This document shows, in pieces, positions 1-4,940 of a stretch of DNA of 8,331 nucleotides; position 1 is the first letter of the stretch, and each line of letters opens with the position of its first letter. Under the pieces are notes generated by a model, which ran no database searches, had not been told where the DNA came from, and saw nothing but the letters and a program-made list of their open reading frames with translations. The DNA lies in the NCBI GenBank assembly GCA_020025735.1, contig JAHHRP010000084.1:1-8331 (forward strand), written 5' to 3'. The position numbers were made by a program, and so were the translations under genes. This DNA comes from Evtepia sp. (GTDB lineage Bacteria; Bacillota; Clostridia; Oscillospirales; Oscillospiraceae).

Positions 1-52
1 CAAGGCCTCTTGAACCCCATTCAAGCGCGATACCAAACTTCGCCACACCCGG
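1..52 (-). tRNA. tRNA-Pro (anticodon GGG), 5' portion, cut by the window edge
   Basis: Read on the minus strand from position 52, the sequence folds as the first 52 nt of a tRNA. It gives acceptor strand CCGGGTG (52-46), TG linker, D stem GCGA/TCGC (43-40 and 30-27) around a loop with the usual GG, then the anticodon stem CTTGA/TCAAG (25-21 and 13-9). The 7-nt anticodon loop ATGGGGT (20-14) has GGG at 18-16, which reads proline codons CCC/CCU. The ATGGGGT loop is typical of bacterial tRNA-Pro. The variable region is 8-4, and only the first three T-stem bases are inside the window. The T arm and the 3' acceptor strand (predicted to include CACCCGG) lie to the left and could not be checked. A promoter directly upstream supports a real gene. 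Confidence 0.88.
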
Positions 53-75
53 ATGCCGCTTCAAACAGCTTAATT

Positions 76-104
76 ATAATAACATGGCCGGATAAAAAAT
101 GCAA
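76..104 (-). promoter_or_regulatory. Sigma-A-type promoter for the tRNA-Pro gene
   Basis: On the minus strand a -35 TTGCAT (104-99) and a -10 TATTAT (81-76) are separated by exactly 17 bp. TGT lies directly before the -10 and forms an extended -10 element. Initiation would fall near 69, leaving about 17 nt of leader before the mature tRNA 5' end at 52. An overlapping TATAAT at 78-73 would have a 20-bp spacer and is less likely. Confidence 0.7.
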
Positions 105-139
105 GTGGTTTTTGGAAAGAAGTGGGGGAAAATGTGTAC

Positions 140-156
140 AAAACAGGCCTGTTTTT
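140..156 (-). terminator. Possible weak terminator after the Nudix gene
   Basis: A perfect palindrome, AAAACAGG followed by CCTGTTTT with one more T on the plus strand, lies about 22 nt downstream of the Nudix stop codon. As RNA it can form a 6-bp stem (AAAACA/TGTTTT) with a GGCC loop and a short U run. The stem is AT-rich and has no spacer, so it would be a weak terminator at best. It is the only terminator-like structure between this operon and the tRNA promoter. Confidence 0.33.
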
Positions 157-178
157 ATTGTGCAGTATAGATAAGCTA

Positions 179-763
179 TTACACTTGGGGGGCAATGATC
201 TGATCAAAGACGATTTGAGACCAGGTTTCCAGCGCGGGATAAAGTTCTTCTAATTCCTGAGGGGTGGTCCAGGTACCGGACATTTTTTCTGTTTCCCGAA
301 CGGAAACGTCATCTTCCGTTTCAAGAAGGTAGACTAAGGCAGTGTGATAATCGCTTACACCGCCAGTGGTTTCGTTGAGGATCCCTACGAAGGTGAGGGA
401 GTAGTCTAGGGACACGTTTACCTCTTCTGTCAGTTCTCGGAGCAGTCCGGCCTGGATGGGATCAGCAGCAGTGGACTCTGTGGCGTTGATGTGTCCACCA
501 ACGCCCAGGGAGAGCTTATGATGGAGCCGTTGTTCTGTCTGCTTGCGTAAGCGACGAAGAAGGAAATACGATCCGTTTCGGCAAAGGATGACGTAGGGGA
601 TGATTTGCCGAACGCTGCTGTCGTATTCAGCCTGGTCACGCGGGAGAAATTTGTGGTGAGCCAAGAGAAACGCGTAGATATCCTCTAAATTTTCGGTAAG
701 AAAGATATTCTCCCCCAGCCGATCTTCTAAAGTGTGTCGGTCTACAACGAGTACCTGTTCCAT
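179..763 (-). CDS. Nudix-fold hydrolase (COG4112-like predicted phosphoesterase)
   Basis: This encodes a 194-aa soluble protein with no signal peptide or membrane segment. Residues 88-117 resemble a Nudix box: GGHIN at 89-93, G90-x5-E96, then RELTEE at 109-114. Nudix enzymes use this helix to bind Mg2+ and cleave nucleoside-diphosphate-linked substrates; the substrate here is unknown. The spacing between E96 and R109 is 12 residues rather than the canonical 7, and Asn116 stands where the motif usually has Gly. This fits the divergent COG4112 group, from memory of the family. I chose the ATG at 763 over an in-frame TTG at 787 because AGGTG sits 6 nt upstream of the ATG, and the extra 8 residues look non-conserved. 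It follows the NhaC-family gene by 56 bp with no convincing promoter between, so the two are probably cotranscribed. No functional link between them is evident. Confidence 0.82.
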   Translation of the reverse strand: MEQVLVVDRHTLEDRLGENIFLTENLEDIYAFLLAHHKFLPRDQAEYDSSVRQIIPYVILCRNGSYFLLRRLRKQTEQRLHHKLSLGVGGHINATESTAADPIQAGLLRELTEEVNVSLDYSLTFVGILNETTGGVSDYHTALVYLLETEDDVSVRETEKMSGTWTTPQELEELYPALETWSQIVFDQIIAPQV

Positions 764-819
764 AGGATGCACCTGCTTTCTGTTCAATCAATTATTGTAG
801 ATCTCGAAGGGACCATGCT

Positions 820-2151
820 TTACATTTGGTCGATCTTTCGCTCAGGAATTACGAAGATGAACAGCAGAGAACTGATGAGCAACAGGAAGGGGTAGAACAA
901 ATTGGGGATCACCTGGAATGCAGATAGCTGGTACCCCAACTCATTTGCAGCGGAAAGGGCTACGAGCATCTGTGCACCGTAGGGAATGATACCCTGGAAG
1001 ACACAGGAGAAGGTGTCCAGCAGAGAAGCGGTCTTCCTTGGTGAGATGCCATAGTCGCTGGACATCTCTTTGGCAATGGGGTTGGCCATGACAATAGCCA
1101 CAGTGTTGTTGGCCGTAGCAATATCCATCGCGCCTACCAGCAGTCCCATACCCAGTTGTCCACCTTTTTTCCCCTTAAAGACTTGCTTTATGCCATGGAG
1201 GAGGGCATCGAAGCCGCCATACGCGCGGATCAGGGCACAAATGGCAGAAACCAGGATGGCTACCATGGTGGTCTCAAACATTCCGGCGGCACCAGAACCC
1301 ATATTTGCCAGCAGATCTGTGGCAGCGGTGGCTCCAGTAGCCAGCATAATGATGGACCCAGAGACAATGCCCAACATCAGGACCACAAAGACATTGATCC
1401 CGACGATACCTCCGATGAGCACCAATAGATAGGGAATGACTTGAATGAGACTGTATTCCTCCAGCACAGCCTGACCGGTATACTGACCGAAGGAGAGAAA
1501 TAGGATAACGGCCAGGGAGACCAGGGCAGCGGGGAGGGCGATGGCGAAGTTTGAGCGGAACTTATCTTTCATCTTGCACCCCTGCCCGTTGCAGGCGGCA
1601 ATGGTGGTGTCGGAGATGAAGGAGAGGTTGTCTCCAAACATAGCCCCGCCGATCACTGAAGCAACGCACAATGGAACAGTAAAGCCAGAGGCTTCTGCTA
1701 CAGACAAGGCGATGGGAGTGATGAGGGTGATGGTGCCAACCGAAGTGCCCATAGACAGCGAGACAAAACAGGCTACCAGAAAAAGGACTGCTACGGAGAA
1801 CTGGGCAGGAATGGCAGAGAGAAGGAAGTAAGCGACGCTGTCGGCGCTGTTCCGGCCTACCACCCCGACAAAGATGCCGGCGGTCATGAAAATGAGAATC
1901 ATAATGATGATGTTTTTGTCTCCGACACCTTTTCCCATAAGGACCATCTTTTCATCCAGAGAGAGAAGCGGGTTTTGCAGGCAGGCAACGAGTAGCGCGA
2001 CGAGGAAGATCACGACAATGGGGATGTTGTAAAACCCCATGGGAATTTTCAAAATGTATTCAAAGAAGAGACCGAAGCCCAGATAAAGCACCAAAAAAAC
2101 GCCGATGGGCAGCAGCGCCCTGGCGTTGCCATGTGGATTGTGTTGTTCCAT
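820..2151 (-). CDS. NhaC-family Na+/H+ (or organic acid) antiporter
   Basis: This is a 443-aa polytopic membrane protein with roughly ten or more hydrophobic segments across residues 12-435. The loop GDNLSFISDT (173-182), preceded by GGAMF, matches the GDN-S-SDT signature of the NhaC ion-transporter family (COG1757). Further polar breaks in membrane segments occur at TANNT (346-350) and QGIIPYGAQ (386-394), as expected for discontinuous transport helices. Members exchange Na+ for H+ in pH and salt homeostasis; some, such as MleN, instead exchange organic acids, so the substrate is not settled. The frame stays open upstream to 2274. I chose the ATG at 2151 because GGGAGG lies 11 nt before it and the extra 41 residues look like untranslated leader. 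The gene is divergent from rplS, has its own TTGACA promoter, and is followed by the Nudix gene. Confidence 0.9.
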   Translation of the reverse strand: MEQHNPHGNARALLPIGVFLVLYLGFGLFFEYILKIPMGFYNIPIVVIFLVALLVACLQNPLLSLDEKMVLMGKGVGDKNIIIMILIFMTAGIFVGVVGRNSADSVAYFLLSAIPAQFSVAVLFLVACFVSLSMGTSVGTITLITPIALSVAEASGFTVPLCVASVIGGAMFGDNLSFISDTTIAACNGQGCKMKDKFRSNFAIALPAALVSLAVILFLSFGQYTGQAVLEEYSLIQVIPYLLVLIGGIVGINVFVVLMLGIVSGSIIMLATGATAATDLLANMGSGAAGMFETTMVAILVSAICALIRAYGGFDALLHGIKQVFKGKKGGQLGMGLLVGAMDIATANNTVAIVMANPIAKEMSSDYGISPRKTASLLDTFSCVFQGIIPYGAQMLVALSAANELGYQLSAFQVIPNLFYPFLLLISSLLFIFVIPERKIDQM

Positions 2152-2245
2152 AAAAGATAGAGCCTCCCATTTTTTAATCACTGATGCCTGATGTCTCGCC
2201 GCTTCCGAAGGAAAGAGAGGAGAAGAGGCGATATCAAACAAGAAA

Positions 2246-2274
2246 AATTTAAAGGAAATATTGTCAAATGTCAA
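2246..2274 (-). promoter_or_regulatory. Promoter for the NhaC-family/Nudix operon
   Basis: On the minus strand a consensus -35 TTGACA (2274-2269) and a -10 TAAATT (2251-2246) are spaced exactly 17 bp apart. Initiation near 2239 would give a leader of about 88 nt before the start codon at 2151. A second TTGACA copy (2267-2262) lies directly behind the first and has no matching -10. Confidence 0.62.
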
Positions 2275-2297
2275 GGTGTTCTCTGTGTGGTCCAGGA

Positions 2298-2334
2298 AGA
2301 TTTCTCTGGTGAAAAGAGAAATCTATCATTTTTT
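2298..2334 (+). repeat. Perfect 10-bp inverted repeat followed by a T tract, upstream of the rplS promoter
   Basis: AGATTTCTCT (2298-2307) and AGAGAAATCT (2315-2324) are exact reverse complements around a 7-nt loop, GGTGAAA. Six Ts follow at 2329-2334, and the rplS -35 begins at 2337. On the plus strand this has the shape of an intrinsic terminator, but no plus-strand gene in the window needs ending there. It could be an insulator against read-through, a leftover terminator of a lost upstream operon, or a protein-binding dyad. The structure is seen directly; the role is open. Confidence 0.5.
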
Positions 2335-2336
2335 AC

Positions 2337-2365
2337 TTGCAATTTTTCTTCTCCCCTGATAAAAT
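2337..2365 (+). promoter_or_regulatory. Strong extended -10 promoter for rplS
   Basis: TTGCAA (2337-2342) and TAAAAT (2360-2365) are separated by 17 bp, with TGA directly before the -10 (2357-2359) forming an extended -10. Transcription would begin near 2371, leaving a leader of about 95 nt before rplS. Such strength fits a ribosomal protein gene. Confidence 0.75.
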
Positions 2366-2370
2366 GGCCA

Positions 2371-2465
2371 ATGATCTATGTAAAAAGGGTGATCCTCTGG
2401 GGCGCTGCAAGGTAAGGCGGCATTTTCTTCCCTACGAACACCTGAATAACAGGAGGAAACGAAAA
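2371..2465 (+). promoter_or_regulatory. rplS 5' leader, candidate ribosomal-protein (L19) leader
   Basis: The stretch between the predicted start of transcription and the rplS ATG is about 95 nt, longer than needed for a plain ribosome binding site. A small hairpin, CCTG-AATAA-CAGG (2441-2453), pairs with the first half of the AGGAGG Shine-Dalgarno (2451-2456), so folding could limit translation. L19 leaders that allow feedback control by the protein are known in Firmicutes (Rfam L19_leader). I could not align this sequence to that model, and the rest of the leader shows no strong stem by eye. Confidence 0.42.
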
Positions 2466-2810
2466 ATGGATCTGATGAAGAATTTTATTGAGAAGAATAT
2501 GCCTGAGAAGGCTGCTCCTGATGTTACCGTGGGTGACACAGTTCGTGTCCATCTGCGCGTCAAGGAAGGGAACCGGGAGAGAATTCAGGTCTTTGAGGGT
2601 ACTGTCATTGCCAAGAAGCATGGCGGCATCAACGAGACGTTCACTGTCCGCCGGATCTCCTATGGCGTTGGTGTGGAGAAGGTGTTCCCTCTTTACAGTC
2701 CTATCATTGAAAAAGTGGAGACTGTCCGTAGAGGTAAGGTCCGCCGGGCCAAGCTGTACTATCTGCGTGATCGCGTGGGTAAGGCAGCTAAGGTTAAGGA
2801 GAAGCTGTAA
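2466..2810 (+). CDS. rplS: 50S ribosomal protein L19
   Basis: At 114 aa this matches the usual L19 length of about 115. It has the family pattern throughout: a GDTVRVHLRVKEGNRERIQVFEG core at residues 23-45, GGINETFTVRRIS at 53-65, GVGVEKVFPLYSP at 67-79 and a basic C terminus RRGKVRRAKLYYLRDRVGK. L19 sits at the interface of the 30S and 50S subunits and helps form inter-subunit bridges. The ATG at 2466 has AGGAGG 9 nt upstream; the frame is open further upstream but is leader there. The gene stands alone between its own promoter (2337-2365) and a strong terminator (2828-2858). The trmD that often precedes rplS is absent from this side. Confidence 0.98.
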   Translation: MDLMKNFIEKNMPEKAAPDVTVGDTVRVHLRVKEGNRERIQVFEGTVIAKKHGGINETFTVRRISYGVGVEKVFPLYSPIIEKVETVRRGKVRRAKLYYLRDRVGKAAKVKEKL

Positions 2811-2827
2811 TTTTCCGAAAGAACCCC

Positions 2828-2858
2828 AAAAAGGGAGCGCGCTGGCGCTCCCTTTTTT
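2828..2858 (+). terminator. Intrinsic terminator of rplS
   Basis: A GC-rich 8-bp stem, GGGAGCGC (2833-2840) with GCGCTCCC (2845-2852), encloses the 4-nt loop GCTG and is followed by T6 (2853-2858). The preceding A run (2828-2832) extends the pairing with the T run. It begins 18 nt after the rplS stop codon and is a textbook Rho-independent terminator. Confidence 0.93.
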
Positions 2859-2876
2859 GTTCAGAAGACCGTTGGA

Positions 2877-2895
2877 AAATCGTGTAAAACGATTT
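2877..2895 (+). repeat. 7-bp inverted repeat in the rplS-rbgA gap
   Basis: AAATCGT (2877-2883) and ACGATTT (2889-2895) are exact reverse complements around the 5-nt spacer GTAAA. No T run follows, so it is not a terminator. The octamer ATCGTGTA within it (2879-2886) recurs at 2981-2988 over the rbgA -10 region. The role is unknown. Confidence 0.35.
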
Positions 2896-2963
2896 GGATC
2901 AGGAAGGGCTGAGAAACAGGGAGATGGCTTGTAGGAATTTCCATGATTTTTTTGGGAAAAGCC

Positions 2964-2992
2964 TTTTCAGAATAGGAAAGATCGTGTATACT
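2964..2992 (+). promoter_or_regulatory. Promoter for the rbgA operon
   Basis: TTTTCA (2964-2969) and TATACT (2987-2992) are spaced 17 bp apart. Initiation near 2999 would leave about 65 nt of leader before the rbgA GTG start. The -10 lies inside the small dyad GTGTA-TAC-TACAC (2984-2996), which could be an operator. With the rplS terminator upstream, this promoter makes the rbgA group a separate transcription unit. Confidence 0.65.
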
Positions 2993-3064
2993 ACACAGTT
3001 ATGAATTAGTAATACTAGGAACTGGTAGAAATTTGCTGCGGCAGGGAAGGGAGAGGAGTAGCCT

Positions 3065-3937
3065 GTGAATATCCAGTGGTATCCCGGCCACATGACCAAA
3101 ACCAGACGTATGATCGGGGAAAACCTAAAATATGTGGATGTAGTGGCTGAGGTAATAGATGCTCGTATTCCCATCGCTAGCCGGAACCCAGACATTGATG
3201 ACTTGGTGGGCAGCAAGCCCCGGGTAGTGATCCTCAACCGAGCGGACCAGGCTGATCCATCAGCCAGCAAGGCGTGGAGTGTTTATTTCCGTGACAAGGG
3301 GATGGCTGTGCTGGAGTGCGATGCCCGCAGTGGTATGGGCATCAAGCAGTTTTCTCCGGTGATGCGTGGAGCGTTAAAGGAGCAGATCGCCAAGTGGAAG
3401 GAAAAAGGGCAGATAGGCCGTCCTATTCGGGCGATGGTGGTGGGGATTCCCAACGTGGGTAAATCCACTTTTATCAATAAGGTGGCGCGAAAGAAGTCTG
3501 CCAAAGCTGGGGATCGGCCGGGGGTTACCAGAGGAAAGCAATGGATCACAGTCGATCAAGGGTTGGAACTGCTGGATACACCTGGTATCCTTTGGCCAAA
3601 GTTTGAAGATGAGACGATCGGTCTCCATCTGGCCTTCACCGGCGCAGTACGGGATGCGATCATGGACATAGAGACACTAGCCTGTCATTTGATGGAACTG
3701 CTGGCCCAGCGCAAGCCAGAGGCTCTCACAGACCGATTTAAGATCGTTCCTCAGGAGGGGATGAGTGGCTGGCAGTTGCTGGAGGCAGGTGCCCGGAAGC
3801 GAGGATTCCTCATCTCTGGGGGTGAGGTAGACTTGGAGCGAATGGCCAATATTCTCCTGGACGAGTTTCGGGGAGGAAAGATGGGGCGAATTACGCTGGA
3901 GCTGCCGGAGGACTTGGAGAAGGAGAGAAGATCATAA
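3065..3937 (+). CDS. rbgA: Ribosome biogenesis GTPase RbgA (YlqF)
   Basis: This 290-aa cytoplasmic GTPase acts in a late step of 50S subunit assembly. Its GTPase motifs come in circularly permuted order, the hallmark of the YlqF/YawG group: G4 NRAD (58-61), G5 ARSG (87-90), G1 GIPNVGKST (127-135), G2 PGVT (152-155) and G3 DTPG (171-174). The N terminus MNIQWYPGHM closely matches B. subtilis YlqF from memory, and the C-terminal helical domain (about 200-280) is the RNA-binding part. The start is GTG, supported by that N terminus and by AGGAG (3054-3058) 6 nt upstream. Its stop codon directly abuts the rnhB ATG, so translation is probably coupled. Nothing looks truncated. Confidence 0.96.
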   Translation: MNIQWYPGHMTKTRRMIGENLKYVDVVAEVIDARIPIASRNPDIDDLVGSKPRVVILNRADQADPSASKAWSVYFRDKGMAVLECDARSGMGIKQFSPVMRGALKEQIAKWKEKGQIGRPIRAMVVGIPNVGKSTFINKVARKKSAKAGDRPGVTRGKQWITVDQGLELLDTPGILWPKFEDETIGLHLAFTGAVRDAIMDIETLACHLMELLAQRKPEALTDRFKIVPQEGMSGWQLLEAGARKRGFLISGGEVDLERMANILLDEFRGGKMGRITLELPEDLEKERRS

Positions 3938-4540
3938 ATGGAACGCTCTGCTCTGTGGCAGATGGAAAATGAACTGTTTGCACAGGGGATTTCTAAAGTC
4001 TGTGGTGTAGACGAGGCGGGAGCCGGACCTTTGGCTGGACGGGTCTACGCTGGGGCAGTCATTCTGCCGCCGAACTGGATACACCCTTATCTGAATGACT
4101 CGAAAAAAGTGACGTCCCGTCGGCGGGAACTCCTCTATGATCGAATCTGTCAGGATGCGGTAGCCTGGTCTGTGGCCTGGGCAGAGGTAGAGGAGATTGA
4201 TAAGATAAACATTCTCAATGCTCGGATGCTGGCGATGGAGCGGGCCATCCAGGGGTTGCAGGTCACGCCAGATCTGGCCCTGATTGATGGAAATCGCGCT
4301 GTTGGCATCACTGCGCCTAACCGGACGGTGGTAAAAGGGGACAGCAAAAGTGCCTCTATCGCAGCGGCTTCCATCTTAGCGAAAGTGGCGCGGGATCGGT
4401 ACATGATAGACATGGCAGCGCGATATCCTCAGTATGGGTTTGAGCGGCACAAAGGCTATCCCACCAAACTCCACTATGAGCGGCTGGCGCAATATGGACC
4501 CTGTCCGATCCACCGTCAGACCTTTCTGAAAGACAAATGA
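3938..4540 (+). CDS. rnhB: Ribonuclease HII
   Basis: A 200-aa enzyme that cuts the RNA strand of RNA-DNA hybrids and incises at single ribonucleotides embedded in DNA. The four catalytic acidic residues are visible: D25 and E26 (GVDEAG), D117 (IDGN) and D135 (KGDSKS). Also present are NDSKK (53-57), the conserved HKGYPTKLHY (171-180, with Tyr174) and the closing HRQTF. One oddity is that the substrate-recognition GRG motif after DE reads GAG (residues 28-30), with Ala29 replacing the arginine; the codon is GCC at 4022-4024. The ATG directly follows the rbgA stop, with AGGAG 12 nt upstream inside rbgA. The last four bases, ATGA, overlap the next start. Confidence 0.95.
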   Translation: MERSALWQMENELFAQGISKVCGVDEAGAGPLAGRVYAGAVILPPNWIHPYLNDSKKVTSRRRELLYDRICQDAVAWSVAWAEVEEIDKINILNARMLAMERAIQGLQVTPDLALIDGNRAVGITAPNRTVVKGDSKSASIAAASILAKVARDRYMIDMAARYPQYGFERHKGYPTKLHYERLAQYGPCPIHRQTFLKDK

Positions 4541-4905
4541 GAGGCGGGGATCGGACAAGTCTGGGACTATGGGGCGAACAGCAAGCAGCCCAGTACTTAC
4601 GGGAGCAAGGCTATCAGATTTTGGATGCCCGGTTTCGATGCCGAGAAGGGGAAATAGATCTGGTCGCTGGTCAGGGAGCGTACCTTTGTTTCGTAGAGGT
4701 CAAGCTTCGCAAGAACGATCACTTTGCCCAGGCGCGGGAATTTGTCACGCGCGCCAAGCAGCAAAAGATCCGTACTGCTGCCTTATACTACTTAATGAAA
4801 CATCCTTCTGCCCTTCAGCCCCGGTTTGATGTGGTGGAGGTTTATGCCCCCTTAGGGGAGGAAACAAAAAAACCGGTGATCCGTCACTGGAAAAACGTAT
4901 TTTAA
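4537..4905 (+). CDS. YraN family protein (UPF0102), endonuclease-like fold
   Basis: A 122-aa protein with the UPF0102 layout: LGLWGEQQAAQYL (9-21), GYQIL (25-29), GEIDLVA (38-44) and FVEVKLR (52-58). The spaced acidic and lysine residues (E39, D41, E54, K56) resemble the PD-(D/E)XK nuclease active site, and the family is predicted to have a Holliday-junction-resolvase-like fold. Its cellular role is not established. The ATG overlaps the rnhB stop as ATGA, indicating translational coupling, and there is no strong ribosome binding site of its own. The rnhB-YraN pairing is common in bacteria and suggests nucleic-acid processing. The length is typical for the family. Confidence 0.92.
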   Translation: MRGGDRTSLGLWGEQQAAQYLREQGYQILDARFRCREGEIDLVAGQGAYLCFVEVKLRKNDHFAQAREFVTRAKQQKIRTAALYYLMKHPSALQPRFDVVEVYAPLGEETKKPVIRHWKNVF

Positions 4906-4940
4906 TTGATGACCTAAAGTAAAGGTGTGTGAATCATATT

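Noticed and set aside
764..787. TTG start for the Nudix protein at 787
   Set aside because: The ATG at 763 has AGGTG at good spacing, and that site lies inside the would-be extension.
764..819. Separate promoter for the Nudix gene (TACAAT on the minus strand at 799-794)
   Set aside because: No acceptable -35 lies 16-18 bp upstream, so cotranscription with the antiporter gene is simpler.
2152..2274. Extending the NhaC-family protein to a start at 2274
   Set aside because: The extra 41 residues have no family character, cover the predicted promoter -10 and leader, and the ATG at 2151 has a GGGAGG site upstream.
2488..2934. Long plus-strand open frame overlapping rplS and its terminator
   Set aside because: It is an out-of-frame shadow of rplS that runs through the terminator, with Arg/Ser-rich low-quality sequence and no ribosome binding site.
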